Origin: Pseudomonas sp. PA27(2017)
GTDB lineage: Bacteria > Pseudomonadota > Gammaproteobacteria > Pseudomonadales > Pseudomonadaceae
Direction: 5' to 3'
DNA: 64,000 nt
Assembly: GCF_001945445.1 (NCBI RefSeq)
Contig: NZ_MSXW01000061.1
Location: forward strand, 503,346 to 567,345
The position numbers and the translations under genes are program-made. The notes below the pieces were generated by a model that was not told the DNA's origin, did no database searches, and saw only the letters and a program-made list of their open reading frames with translations. Shown here one piece after another: positions 36,152-45,328 of this stretch. The number at the start of each line of letters is the position of its first letter. The first letter of the stretch is position 1.

Positions 36152-37936
36152 TTAGCGCTGCTCGCTTTGCGGTGTCACGCGCAATACTTCTTCGATCGTG
36201 GTCTGCCCGGCAGCGATTTTTTGCGCACCAGAAAGGCGCAGGCTGCGCATGCCATCCTTGAAGGCCTGGCGGCGTAGCGGCGTGAGGTCGGTATCGGCGC
36301 TGATCAGCGGTTTCAGGCTGTCGTTCAGCAACATGATCTCGTACACCCCGGCGCGGCCCCGGTAGCCGGTTTCCCGGCATTCGGCACAGCCCACGGCGCG
36401 GTGCGCGCCGCTCGGCAGCGGGGCGTTCCAGGGGCGGGTGAGCTCTTGCCAGTCCGCTTCGTCGAACTCCACCGGTGCCTTGCAGTGCGGGCACAGGGTG
36501 CGCACCAGGCGCTGGGCCATGACGCCCAGCAAGGTCGCCTTGAGCAGGTAATGCGGCACGCCCAGTTCGAGCAGGCGGGTGATGGCGCTCGGGGCGTCGT
36601 TGGTGTGCAGGGTGGAAAGCACCAGGTGACCGGTCAGCGCCGCCTGGATGGCCATTTCGGCGGTTTCCAGGTCGCGGATTTCGCCGACCATGATGATGTC
36701 CGGGTCCTGGCGCATCAGGGCGCGCACGCCACTGGCGAAGGTCAGGTCGATGTTGTGCTGCACCTGCATCTGGTTGAAGGCGCCCTCGATCATCTCGATG
36801 GGGTCTTCGATGGTGCACACGTTCACTTCCTCGGTGGCCAACTGCTTGAGGGTGGTGTACAGCGTGGTGGTCTTGCCCGAGCCGGTGGGGCCGGTGACCA
36901 GAATGATGCCGTTGGGTTGGCGGGTCATGCTTTCCCAGCGCTTGAGATCGTCAGGGCTGAAGCCCAGCTGATCGAAGCCGCGCAACAGCACATCGGGGTC
37001 GAAGATACGCATCACCATCTTCTCGCCAAAGGCGGTGGGCAGGGTCGAAAGGCGCAGCTCCACCTCGTTGCCGGCTGGCGTCTTGGTCTTCACCCGACCG
37101 TCCTGGGGTTTGCGCTTTTCGGCGACGTTCATGCGGCCCAGGGTCTTCAGGCGGCTGACGATGGCCATGGTGACCTGGGCAGGGAACTGGTAAACGGTGT
37201 GCAGCACGCCATCGATGCGAAAACGTACGCTGCCCTGTTCACGGCGCGGCTCGATGTGGATGTCACTGGCGCGCTGCTGGAAGGCGTACTGGAACAGCCA
37301 GTCGACGATGTTCACAACGTGGGCGTCGTTGGCGTCCGGTTCCTGGTCCTGGGCGCCGAGGTTGAGCAGTTGCTCGAAGTTGCCGACGTTGCTGATCTTG
37401 GCATCGGTGTTGGTGGCGCCGCTGACCGAGCGGGCCAGGCGGTAGAACTCAACGGTGAAGCGCTGGATGTCCGCCGGGTTGGCCACCACGCGCTTGATCG
37501 GGCGTTTGAGCACGTGGGTGAGGTTGGCTTCCCAGCCGTGCATGAACGGCTGGGCGCTGGCGATGGTCACCGCCTCGGCGCTGACCGCCACGGCGAGGAT
37601 CTTGTGGCGCTGGGCGAAGGCGTAGGACATCAGCGGGGTGACCGCCGCGGCGTCGATCTTCAGCGGGTCGATGCGCAGGTAGGGCTGGCCGGCCAGCTGT
37701 GCCAGCCACTGGGTCAGGCTTTCCAGATCCAGAATGCGGCCAGGTCGTGCCAGATCCTGCAGCTGCTGGGCGGCCAGGAACTCCAACGGGTGCAGGTCGT
37801 TATTGGTGCCGCTGCGGCGGATCGCCAAACACTGCTCGGCGCTTTCCTGGGCGATGCGGCCCTGGCCGACCAGCTCACGCAACAGCTCGTTGAGGTCCAA
37901 CTGGCGGTCGGCGGCGGCAGGCGAGAGGCTGGACAT
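36152..37936 (-). CDS. GspE/PilB-type secretion ATPase (orphan)
   Basis: This 594-aa protein is a type II secretion/type IV pilus-type hexameric ATPase. The N-terminal MshE/GspE domain (about 20-170) is followed by the ATPase core with Walker A VTGPTGSGKTTT, Asp box EDPIE, Walker B IIMVGEIRD and His box HLVLSTLHTND. A C-terminal Cys pair set (CPHCK and CAEC) forms the zinc knuckle of GspE. No other gsp or pil gene is in the window, so it may power a system encoded elsewhere or have its own role. GGAG lies upstream of ATG 37936. Confidence 0.9.
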   Translation of the reverse strand: MSSLSPAAADRQLDLNELLRELVGQGRIAQESAEQCLAIRRSGTNNDLHPLEFLAAQQLQDLARPGRILDLESLTQWLAQLAGQPYLRIDPLKIDAAAVTPLMSYAFAQRHKILAVAVSAEAVTIASAQPFMHGWEANLTHVLKRPIKRVVANPADIQRFTVEFYRLARSVSGATNTDAKISNVGNFEQLLNLGAQDQEPDANDAHVVNIVDWLFQYAFQQRASDIHIEPRREQGSVRFRIDGVLHTVYQFPAQVTMAIVSRLKTLGRMNVAEKRKPQDGRVKTKTPAGNEVELRLSTLPTAFGEKMVMRIFDPDVLLRGFDQLGFSPDDLKRWESMTRQPNGIILVTGPTGSGKTTTLYTTLKQLATEEVNVCTIEDPIEMIEGAFNQMQVQHNIDLTFASGVRALMRQDPDIIMVGEIRDLETAEMAIQAALTGHLVLSTLHTNDAPSAITRLLELGVPHYLLKATLLGVMAQRLVRTLCPHCKAPVEFDEADWQELTRPWNAPLPSGAHRAVGCAECRETGYRGRAGVYEIMLLNDSLKPLISADTDLTPLRRQAFKDGMRSLRLSGAQKIAAGQTTIEEVLRVTPQSEQR

Positions 37937-38036
37937 GCGGGCTCCTGGTTACGGCTGTCGGGTTGGCATCCTGTAGAGGTCGTCAGCATGCCTGATTGCG
38001 CCGTCGCCGACTAAGCGCCGGTTCATGGTTCGCGGA

Positions 38037-38768
38037 TCAGGGCTGCGCCTTGGGCGGCCCTTCGCCTGTGGGTGGCAGCGGTTCCGGTGCTGCCGGCAAC
38101 TCCGCTTCGCGGCCATCTTCCAGGCTCTGCGGCGGCAGGGCGGGTGGCGGTGTCAGCCCCATGGACACATAGATACTGGTCAGCGCATCGACGCCCATGT
38201 TGGCCGGCTTCACCCATTCCGCCGGCACGTAGAGCAGGCCGCCACCGACCGGGATCGGTGCGGTAGGCACCAGGATCGCGAGGTGCGGGCGGCCTTCCAG
38301 TTCCACGGTTTCCGAGGTCGGCTGCAAGGCCAGCACCGCCACGCCATCGCCGCCGCCAAAGAAGCACCATACCGGGCGCATGCTGGTGATGTCGGTGTTC
38401 TTCTTGTCGAGCAGGCCGACGAAACGGTCGGCCAAATTGTAGAAGTTGCCGATCAGCGGCGTGCGCCGCAGGGTCACGTCGATCAGCCAGCCGAGTGGGC
38501 GGCGCAGGCCCAGCTTCACCGCCAGGCCCAGGGGATAGAGGCTGATCAGCAACAACAGAGTGCCGAGCACATAGGCCAGGTACGGATTGCTGGCGAACGG
38601 CGTGCCGAGCGCGGCGAACAGCCGGCCGATGGCCGTGGATGGGCCGATCAGGTTGTTGAGCAGGCTGACCAGCCACGCCAGTACCACCATGGTCAGAGCC
38701 AGCGGCAGCAGTGCCAGCAAGCCGGTCAGCCAGGTGGCGGCGATGGATTTCAGGCTGAGTTTGAACAT
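38037..38768 (-). CDS. DUF502 membrane protein
   Basis: The 243-aa protein has two N-terminal membrane helices (about 12-34 and 62-84) followed by a soluble domain with RRTPLIGNFYNLADRFVGLLD and GGLLYVPAEWVKPANMGVDALTSIYVSMGL, the DUF502 signature. The C-terminal tail is Pro/Glu-rich. Function unknown; relatives exist in bacteria and plants. It lies 55 bp downstream of the triphosphatase gene, likely in one transcript. Confidence 0.88.
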   Translation of the reverse strand: MFKLSLKSIAATWLTGLLALLPLALTMVVLAWLVSLLNNLIGPSTAIGRLFAALGTPFASNPYLAYVLGTLLLLISLYPLGLAVKLGLRRPLGWLIDVTLRRTPLIGNFYNLADRFVGLLDKKNTDITSMRPVWCFFGGGDGVAVLALQPTSETVELEGRPHLAILVPTAPIPVGGGLLYVPAEWVKPANMGVDALTSIYVSMGLTPPPALPPQSLEDGREAELPAAPEPLPPTGEGPPKAQP

Positions 38769-38823
38769 CGATGGGCGTCCTGTCGTCGAGCGGGGCAGGT
38801 GGGCGAGCCACCTGCCGGGGTCA

Positions 38824-40194
38824 TCAGCCGTGCTTGAGCAGCGCTTTCCAGGGCTTGAGGCTCATGATGATCTGCGCCTGGGTCATACGCGCCTCCAGTT
38901 CCTCTTGACTGATCGGGTGCTTGGCCAGTTCAGCCAGTTTGTTGAGTTCGCCGAACAGGCGGTCGGTCTCGGCGATGTCGAGCGTGCCGCGGGCCAGGTG
39001 CAGCCAGAGCAGCAGGCGCTCGATGCGCGGCAGCTGTTCGGCGAGATCCTCGGGCTGCTGCTGGTAGCGTTTGAGTTGCAGGTCGCGGCCTTCTTCGGTG
39101 AAGAAGGTCGGCAGCCAGCTTTGCAGCGCGGCCGCACCCTGGCGGTCGCCGCGCTTGTTGCGGGCGCTGGTCCAGGCGCGGGTCAGCAGCCAGCGCGAGG
39201 TATTTAGCGAGAACAACCCCCAGCGGGTCTGCTGCAGTTCGGCGGCGAACTGGGCAGGCGCCTCCTGGCGCGCGGCTTCATCCTGCTGGCCGGCCTGCAC
39301 CCGTGGGCGCCAGTCTTCGAGCAGAGCGTCGAGCACCTGGCGCAGTTCGCTGGTACTGGCCCGCGGTGCGGCCTGGCCGAGGCTGCCGAACAGGGCGCGC
39401 AGCTCCACCAGGCAGTTCAGCCAGTCGACCAGCAGGCGCCAGTGGCCGTTGTGGCGGTATTGTTCGGCCAGGCGCTGGCTGCTGCCGAGCAGGAACCAGC
39501 CGATGGCGGCCACGGCGTCATCCAGGCTCTGTTCGGCCTCGAGTTGTGGCGTGGGCAGTTGCAGGCTGTAGCTGGCTTCGTCGAACAGCCGGTAACCGCG
39601 CTCGGCCTTGCTGATGTCGCAGGGCATCAGCGGTAGGTCGGCGGCCAACTCGGCGGCCAGCTCCAGCAGCGCCTCGGGTTCGCCCTGGCGCAGCTCCAGT
39701 TCCAGCTCGCAGATTTCTTCCTGCTGCTTGCCGGCGATCACCTTGCCCAGGTCCAGCGCCGCCTCGATGACCACCCGTGCCTTGCCGCGGCCCCAGGCGA
39801 TCTCGGTGCGCTGGCGCACGAAGTCGGTGGTGAAGATCGGCTTGAGCTGCTTCTTGTCGAGCTCGGCCAGAGCAGCCGGCCAGCAGCTGTCATCGAGCTT
39901 CTTGAGGTCCAGTTTGGCCTTGCTCAGGTACCAGTCCCACTCGTTGCGCTCGGACAGCCCGGCCACGCTCTGGCCACGGCTCTTGAGGGTCTGGATGATC
40001 TGCTCGCCATCCTTGCGCAGGCGCAGGGCAACGCGGGCGGCGGCGAGGTCGCGGGCGTCGGTGTCGAAATACTGGTTGAACAGCTCGCTCGTCTCCCAGC
40101 CGGCCTTGCTACGCTTCTTCAGCAGGGGATGGGTTTGCAGGGCGGCCAGGGTTTCGCGGCTGGCGCGCAGTTTGATTTCGGTTTCTTTATTCAT
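38824..40194 (-). CDS. CYTH/CHAD inorganic triphosphatase (YgiF-like)
   Basis: The 456-aa protein has an N-terminal CYTH triphosphate tunnel domain (1-200) with the ExExK motif ETEIK right at the start and paired acidic and basic strands (LRLRKDGEQIIQTLKSRG, EICELELEL). A C-terminal CHAD domain (about 215-456), usually polyphosphate-binding, follows. E. coli YgiF has the same build and hydrolyses inorganic triphosphate. Start ATG 40194 is chosen because the CYTH motif begins at residue 3; the upstream Pro-rich extension is not credible. Confidence 0.9.
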   Translation of the reverse strand: MNKETEIKLRASRETLAALQTHPLLKKRSKAGWETSELFNQYFDTDARDLAAARVALRLRKDGEQIIQTLKSRGQSVAGLSERNEWDWYLSKAKLDLKKLDDSCWPAALAELDKKQLKPIFTTDFVRQRTEIAWGRGKARVVIEAALDLGKVIAGKQQEEICELELELRQGEPEALLELAAELAADLPLMPCDISKAERGYRLFDEASYSLQLPTPQLEAEQSLDDAVAAIGWFLLGSSQRLAEQYRHNGHWRLLVDWLNCLVELRALFGSLGQAAPRASTSELRQVLDALLEDWRPRVQAGQQDEAARQEAPAQFAAELQQTRWGLFSLNTSRWLLTRAWTSARNKRGDRQGAAALQSWLPTFFTEEGRDLQLKRYQQQPEDLAEQLPRIERLLLWLHLARGTLDIAETDRLFGELNKLAELAKHPISQEELEARMTQAQIIMSLKPWKALLKHG

Positions 40195-40493
40195 TGCGAG
40201 GGCTCGGTGAAGCGGCGACGGCGGCGGGGGTTGCACGGTGCGAGGCGTTGCTTCGCACGTTAGGCCGTACAGGGTAGAGGAAAAGCGCGGCGGATGCAGG
40301 TCGGCGAGTGTCGCGAACGCTTGCGTGTAAGATGATTGAAATATTCATGTCGCTATTTTCCTCGAAGTTAATCGTCTTTTCGTGGGAAATGAGTGACGAA
40401 ATACAACTTTATGACCAATAGATGACACGCGCTGGCTTGGCCCGGATGTCATCCGTATACTTGCCGCCTCTTTGACAGACAGGGGTCACCCCC
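40195..40493. promoter_or_regulatory. Divergent intergenic region, triphosphatase / phosphate-uptake genes
   Basis: This 299-bp region is AT-rich in its middle (40320-40430). It has an inverted repeat GATGACA (40421-40427) / TGTCATC (40447-40453) immediately before a -10-like TATACT (40456-40461) that points toward the DUF47 gene. The repeat is inverted, not the direct repeat of a Pho box, so PhoB control is not claimed. Confidence 0.45.
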
Positions 40494-41174
40494 ATGCCAA
40501 GCAATCCGTTCATCAGCAGCCTGTTCGGCCGCTCACCGATCGGGCCGATGCAACAGCATATCGCCAAGGCTCACGAATGCGCCTCCAATCTGGTGCCATT
40601 CTTCGAGGCGGTGATGGCCGAAGACTGGGCGCGTGTCGAGCAGGTTCAACAGGCCATGGTGCGTCTGGAGAACGAGGCCGACAAGCTCAAGAAGAACGTG
40701 CGTATGCACCTGCCCAAGAGCCTGTTCCTGCCGGTGCCACGTTCCGATCTGCTTGAACTGCTGAGCACCCAGGACAAGGTCGCCAACCGGGCCAAGGATA
40801 TCGCCGGGTTGATGCTGGGCCGTTCCATGACCATCCCTACCGACCTACAGCCGCTGATGCTGGCTTACGTGCAGCGGTGCGTGGACGCCAGTGCCCAGGC
40901 ACTCAAGGCGATGAAGGAGCTGGATTCGCTGCTCGAGGCCGGTTTCGCCGGTCGTGAGGCCACCCTGGTCGAGCGTATGGTCGAAGAACTCGAGGAAATC
41001 GAGCGCGAAACCGACCGCCAGCAGATCGAGGTGCGCCGCACCTTGTTCAAACTGGAAAAGGATCTTCCCGCAGTCGATGTGATGTTCCTCTATCGGATCA
41101 TCGACTGGGTCGGAGACATTGCCGATCGCGCCGAGCGCGTGGGCAACCGACTGGAACAACTGCTGGCGCGCTGA
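40494..41174 (+). CDS. DUF47/TIGR00153 PhoU-like protein
   Basis: The 226-aa, all-helical protein starts MPSNPFISSLFGRSPIGPM and belongs to the TIGR00153/DUF47 family related to PhoU. It contains acidic clusters (EELEEIERETDRQQIEVRR) that in PhoU-type proteins bind metal. It nearly always sits directly before a Pit-type phosphate transporter, as here (38-bp gap), and probably controls it. Confidence 0.92.
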   Translation: MPSNPFISSLFGRSPIGPMQQHIAKAHECASNLVPFFEAVMAEDWARVEQVQQAMVRLENEADKLKKNVRMHLPKSLFLPVPRSDLLELLSTQDKVANRAKDIAGLMLGRSMTIPTDLQPLMLAYVQRCVDASAQALKAMKELDSLLEAGFAGREATLVERMVEELEEIERETDRQQIEVRRTLFKLEKDLPAVDVMFLYRIIDWVGDIADRAERVGNRLEQLLAR

Positions 41175-41212
41175 GCCGCCAGCATCCTTTCTGGGTTTAC
41201 AGGTAATTCTCT

Positions 41213-42478
41213 ATGTCTCTTGTCGCGGACTACGGTTTCGTACTCCTCGTGATGGCCTGCTGCTTTGGTTTGTTCATGGCGTGGGGCGTTGGTGCCAACG
41301 ATGTTTCCAATGCCATGGGCACTTCGGTCGGTGCCAAGGCGCTGACCATCAAGCAGGCGATCCTGATCGCCATGGTCTTCGAATTCTGCGGTGCCTATCT
41401 GGCCGGTGGCCAGGTTACCGAAACCATCAAGAACGGCATCGTCGATGCCTCGGTGATTCCCGCCGACATGTTCGTGCTGGGCATGATGGCCTCGTTGCTG
41501 TCGGCCGGTACCTGGCTGCTGATCGCCTCGATCCGCGGCTGGCCGGTGTCGACCACGCACTCGATCGTCGGTGCGATCATCGGCTTCGCGTCGGTCAGCG
41601 TGTCGGTCGATGCGGTGAACTGGGGCGGCCTGGTGCCGATCGTCTCGAGCTGGGTGGTGACCCCGTTCATTTCCGGTCTGCTGGCCTTCGGTCTGTTCAT
41701 GAGCGTGCAATGGCTGATCTTCGACACCGAAGACCCATTCCGTAACGCCAAGCGCTGGGTGCCGGTTTACATGTTCCTGACCGGCTTCATGCTGGCGCTG
41801 ATGACCTTCACCAAGGGCCTCAAGCACGTCGGCCTGAACTTCACCACTGGCCAGAGCATCATGCTGTCGGCCGGTGTCGGCCTGCTGGTCGCTGGCCTGG
41901 GCATCCTGCTGCTGCGCCGCATCAAGCTGGACGAGGAAGCCGACAAGGACTTCCACTTCGCCAGTGTCGAGAAAGTCTTCGCCGTACTGATGATCTTCAC
42001 TGCCTGTTCCATGGCCTTCGCCCACGGCGCCAGTGACGTCTCCAACGCCGTTGGCCCGCTGGCCGCGGTGGTCGGGGTGATCGAAGCCGGTGGCGACATG
42101 ACCATCGGCGGGCAGTCTTCGGTGCCCGGCTGGGTGCTGCTGATGGGCGCCGTGGGTATCGTCATCGGCCTGGCCACCTACGGCTGGAAAGTGATCGCCA
42201 CCATTGGCAAGAAAATCACCGAGCTGACCCCGAGTCGCGGTTTCGCCGCCGAGCTGGCCACCGCAGCCACCGTGGTCGCCGCTTCTGGCATCGGCCTGCC
42301 GATCTCTACCACCCATACGCTGGTCGGTGCGGTACTGGGCATCGGCATGGCGCGGGGCATCGGCGCGCTCAACCTGGCGGTGGTCGGGCGGATCTTCACC
42401 TCCTGGGTGGTGACCCTGCCAATTGGCGCAGCGCTGGCGATCATTTATCTCGAAATCTTCATGCTGATCTTCCTGTGA
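41213..42478 (+). CDS. Inorganic phosphate transporter, Pit family
   Basis: The 421-aa inner-membrane protein has about 11-12 membrane helices and the two PD001131-type repeats: AWGVGANDVSNAMGTSVGAKALT near residue 22 and FAHGASDVSNAVGPLAA near 268. VSTTHSIVGAIIGF and ISTTHTLVGAVLG are the other repeated halves. It carries metal-phosphate with protons (or Na+) at low affinity. Forms an operon with the DUF47 gene. Confidence 0.95.
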   Translation: MSLVADYGFVLLVMACCFGLFMAWGVGANDVSNAMGTSVGAKALTIKQAILIAMVFEFCGAYLAGGQVTETIKNGIVDASVIPADMFVLGMMASLLSAGTWLLIASIRGWPVSTTHSIVGAIIGFASVSVSVDAVNWGGLVPIVSSWVVTPFISGLLAFGLFMSVQWLIFDTEDPFRNAKRWVPVYMFLTGFMLALMTFTKGLKHVGLNFTTGQSIMLSAGVGLLVAGLGILLLRRIKLDEEADKDFHFASVEKVFAVLMIFTACSMAFAHGASDVSNAVGPLAAVVGVIEAGGDMTIGGQSSVPGWVLLMGAVGIVIGLATYGWKVIATIGKKITELTPSRGFAAELATAATVVAASGIGLPISTTHTLVGAVLGIGMARGIGALNLAVVGRIFTSWVVTLPIGAALAIIYLEIFMLIFL

Positions 42479-42523
42479 CCGTCTGACGGTCTGCTGCGCG
42501 GCCGTCGATGAGCAGAGGCCTCT

Positions 42524-42609
42524 GGTAGGAGGGGCCGGGGCGGCGATCCGCTTTAGCCCCGAGCTTTTTGTAACCCGATGAAAAGCTCGTGGCTAAAGCC
42601 GCTCCTACC
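42524..42609. repeat. REP-like inverted pair
   Basis: The arm AAAAGCTCGTGGCTAAAGCC-GCTCCTACC (42581-42609) pairs with GGTAGGAG...GCTTTAGCCCCGAGCTTTTT (42524-42569), the left arm carrying about 17 extra GC-rich bases. GGTAGGAGCGGCTTTAGCC is a widespread intergenic motif in pseudomonads. It may also end the phosphate-transporter transcript. Confidence 0.75.
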
Positions 42610-42704
42610 CGATTGTCGGCCCTGAAAAACAGCGATTCTCTATTGGCGGTTCTCGCGGGCAACGCTTCACTCTATGATGAGGCGACCGACCCGAGAGAGC
42701 CGCC

Positions 42705-43853
42705 ATGTCATTTCTCCCCCTCAAGGATCGCTTCGCGGCGCTGATCGCCGTGCCATCGGTCAGTTGCACCCAGCCCGCCCTGGATCAATCCAACCAGCCG
42801 GTCATCGACCTCCTGGCCAACTGGCTGGGCGAGCTGGGTTTCGCCTGTGAAAAACAGCAGGTCGAGCCGGGCAAGTTCAACCTGATCGCCACCTACGGCA
42901 GCGGCCCTGGCGGCCTGGTGCTGGCTGGGCACAGCGACACCGTGCCGTTCGACGAGGCCCTGTGGCAGAGCGACCCGCTCAAACTCACCGACACCGGTGA
43001 TCGCTGGGTCGGCCTGGGCGTGTGCGACATGAAGGGGTTCTTCGCGCTGATCATCGAGGCGGTGCAGACGCTGCTCGACCAGCCGTTCAAGCAACCGCTG
43101 ATCATCCTCGCCACCTGCGACGAGGAAAGCTCGATGTCCGGAGCCCGGGCGCTGGCCGAGGCCGGGCGGCCGTTGGGGCGCGCCGCGGTGATCGGCGAGC
43201 CCACCGGGCTCAAGCCGATTCGCCTGCACAAGGGCGTGATGATGGAGCGTATCGACATCCTCGGGCAAAGCGGCCACTCCTCCAATCCGGCCCTGGGCCG
43301 CAGCGCTCTGGATGCCATGCACGAGGTGATGGGCGAGCTGATGCAACTGCGCCGTCAGTGGCAGCAGGAGTACCGCAACCCGCAGTTCAGCGTGCCGCAG
43401 CCGACCCTCAACTTCGGTTGCATCCATGGCGGCGACAACCCCAACCGCATCTGTGGCCAATGCTCCCTGGAGTTCGACCTGCGCCCGTTGCCGGGCATGC
43501 AGCCCGAAGCGCTGCGTGCAGCGATTCGCCAGAAGCTGCAGCCGCTGGCCGAGCGCCACGAAGTGAGCATCGACTTCGCGCCGCTGTTTCCCGCCGTGCC
43601 GCCCTACGAACAGCCCGCCGACGCCGAACTGGTGCGCCTGGCCGAACGGCTGACCGGGCATACCGCCCAGGCGGTGGCCTTCGGCACCGAAGCGCCGTAT
43701 TTGCAGCAGCTGGGCTGCGAAACCCTGGTGCTCGGCCCTGGTGACATCGACTGCGCTCACCAGCCGGGCGAGTACCTGGACACCGACCGCCTGATCCCCA
43801 CGGTGCAGCTGCTGCGTCAACTGATTCAGCATTACTGCCTGAGCCCGCGCTGA
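42705..43853 (+). CDS. argE: Acetylornithine deacetylase ArgE
   Basis: The 382-aa M20-family metallopeptidase-fold enzyme removes acetyl from N-acetylornithine in arginine synthesis. Metal site: LVLAGHSDTVPFD (His, catalytic Asp), LGVCDMKGFFAL (bridging Asp), ATCDEESSMSGA (catalytic and ligand Glu), GEPTGLKP, and C-terminal His. Lies immediately upstream of argA, 118 bp away, the conserved Pseudomonas order. Confidence 0.95.
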   Translation: MSFLPLKDRFAALIAVPSVSCTQPALDQSNQPVIDLLANWLGELGFACEKQQVEPGKFNLIATYGSGPGGLVLAGHSDTVPFDEALWQSDPLKLTDTGDRWVGLGVCDMKGFFALIIEAVQTLLDQPFKQPLIILATCDEESSMSGARALAEAGRPLGRAAVIGEPTGLKPIRLHKGVMMERIDILGQSGHSSNPALGRSALDAMHEVMGELMQLRRQWQQEYRNPQFSVPQPTLNFGCIHGGDNPNRICGQCSLEFDLRPLPGMQPEALRAAIRQKLQPLAERHEVSIDFAPLFPAVPPYEQPADAELVRLAERLTGHTAQAVAFGTEAPYLQQLGCETLVLGPGDIDCAHQPGEYLDTDRLIPTVQLLRQLIQHYCLSPR

Positions 43854-43854
43854 C

Positions 43855-43893
43855 ATGAGGAGCATTTCGCTGATGCCATTGCGACGACGATAA
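43855..43893 (+). CDS. Candidate arginine leader peptide upstream of argA
   Basis: The short frame reads MRSISLMPLRRR followed by TAA. The last three sense codons are CGA CGA CGA, a rarely used Arg codon in GC-rich pseudomonads. An AGGAG (43858-43862) stands 10 nt before the internal ATG at 43873, which would make MPLRRR. It lies between argE and argA, 78 bp before the argA start. A run of rare Arg codons before an arginine synthesis gene is what a translational attenuator would look like. The downstream hairpin (GCCTC/GAGGC) is weak. Unproven. Confidence 0.4.
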   Translation: MRSISLMPLRRR

Positions 43894-43971
43894 CGCACCG
43901 CCTCTGCCTGCGAGGCCAGCTGCCTTGCACCCATCGTTGCTTCTTTCGTTCTCCCAAGGGTTTCGCTGCAC

Positions 43972-45270
43972 ATGTACGACTACGTTAACTGGCTTCGCCA
44001 CGCCTCGCCTTACATCAACGCCCACCGGGATTGCACCTTCGTGGTCATGCTGCCGGGCGAGGGCGTGGCCCATCCGAATTTCGGCAATATCGTCCACGAC
44101 CTGGTGCTCCTGCACAGCCTCGGCGTGCGCCTGGTGCTGGTACACGGCTCGCGCCCGCAGATCGAGGCGCGCCTGGAAAGTCGCGGGCAAACGCCGGTCT
44201 ACCACCGCGGCCTGCGGGTGACCGACAGCGCCACCCTGGAGTGCGTGATCGACGCCGTCGGCCAGCTGCGCATCGCCATCGAGGCGCGGCTGTCGATGGA
44301 TATCGCCGCCTCGCCGATGCAGGGCTCGCGGCTGCGGGTCAGTAGCGGTAATTACGTCACCGCACGGCCGATCGGCGTGCTCGATGGCGTCGACTACCAC
44401 CACACCGGCGAAGTACGGCGCATCGACCGCAAGGGCATCAACCGCCAGCTCGACGAGCGCAATATCGTGCTGCTCTCGCCGCTCGGTTATTCGCCCACCG
44501 GCGAGATCTTCAACCTGGCCTGCGAAGACGTGGCCATGCGCGCGGCCACCGACCTTGCCGCCGACAAGCTGATCCTGTTCAGCAGCCAGCAGGGCCTGCT
44601 CGACGAGGATGGCAAGCTGATTCGCGAGCTGCGCCCGCAGCAGGTGCCGGCCCACGTGCAGCGCCTGGGCAACGATTACCAGGGCGAGCTGCTGGATGCC
44701 GCTGCCCAGGCGTGTCGCGGTGGCGTCAAGCGCAGCCATATCGTCAGCTACACCGGCGACGGTTCGCTGCTCACCGAACTGTTCACCCGCGACGGTGGCG
44801 GCACCCTGGTCGACCCCGAACAGTTCGAGTCGCTGCGCGAAGCCGATATCAACGATGTCGGCGGGCTGATCGACTTGATTACGCCGTTGGAGGAGCAAGG
44901 CATCCTGGTGCGCCGTTCGCGGGAAGTGCTGGAGCGCGAGATCGGCCAGTTCAGCATCGTCGAGCGCGACGGCATGATCATCGCCTGTGCGGCGCTCTAC
45001 CCGATCGCCGATTCGACTTCTGGCGAACTGGCGTGCCTGGCGGTCAATCCGGAATATCGCCATGGCGGCCGTGGTGACGAGTTGCTCGAGCGCATCGAAG
45101 AACGCGCCCGCGCCAAGGGCATCAATACCCTGTTCGTGCTCACCACGCGCACCGCCCACTGGTTCCGCGAGCGCGGCTTCGAGCCCAGCAGCGTCGACCG
45201 TCTGCCGGCGGCGCGTGCCTCGCTGTACAACTTCCAGCGCAATTCGAAGATCTTCGAGAAGAGCATCTGA
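43972..45270 (+). CDS. argA: N-acetylglutamate synthase ArgA
   Basis: This 432-aa protein catalyses the first step of arginine synthesis. It has an N-terminal amino-acid kinase-like domain (about 1-290; VHGSRPQIEARLESRG binds arginine) and a C-terminal GNAT acetyltransferase domain (about 300-432) with the acetyl-CoA loop NPEYRHGGRGDELLERIEE and the end FERGF-type TAHWFRERGFEP. Length and fusion are typical of the classical ArgA. Arginine feedback is expected through the kinase-like domain, and a leader peptide may add translational control. Confidence 0.96.
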   Translation: MYDYVNWLRHASPYINAHRDCTFVVMLPGEGVAHPNFGNIVHDLVLLHSLGVRLVLVHGSRPQIEARLESRGQTPVYHRGLRVTDSATLECVIDAVGQLRIAIEARLSMDIAASPMQGSRLRVSSGNYVTARPIGVLDGVDYHHTGEVRRIDRKGINRQLDERNIVLLSPLGYSPTGEIFNLACEDVAMRAATDLAADKLILFSSQQGLLDEDGKLIRELRPQQVPAHVQRLGNDYQGELLDAAAQACRGGVKRSHIVSYTGDGSLLTELFTRDGGGTLVDPEQFESLREADINDVGGLIDLITPLEEQGILVRRSREVLEREIGQFSIVERDGMIIACAALYPIADSTSGELACLAVNPEYRHGGRGDELLERIEERARAKGINTLFVLTTRTAHWFRERGFEPSSVDRLPAARASLYNFQRNSKIFEKSI

Positions 45271-45290
45271 TCCTCAGCCAGCCTCGAGCG

Positions 45291-45328
45291 CGGCGCCACC
45301 CGGGATGGCCCCATCCAGAGTGGCGCCG
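45291..45328 (+). terminator. Extended hairpin after argA
   Basis: CGGCGCCAC (45291-45299) pairs with GTGGCGCCG (45320-45328), with an inner GGATGG/CCATCC stem. It has no T run; it may stabilise the argA mRNA or be a Rho-assisted pause site. Confidence 0.5.

Noticed and set aside
40421..40453. Pho box upstream of the DUF47-phosphate transporter genes
   Set aside because: The TGTCAT elements are inverted, while a Pho box is a direct repeat with 11-bp period. Kept only as an inverted repeat near a -10.
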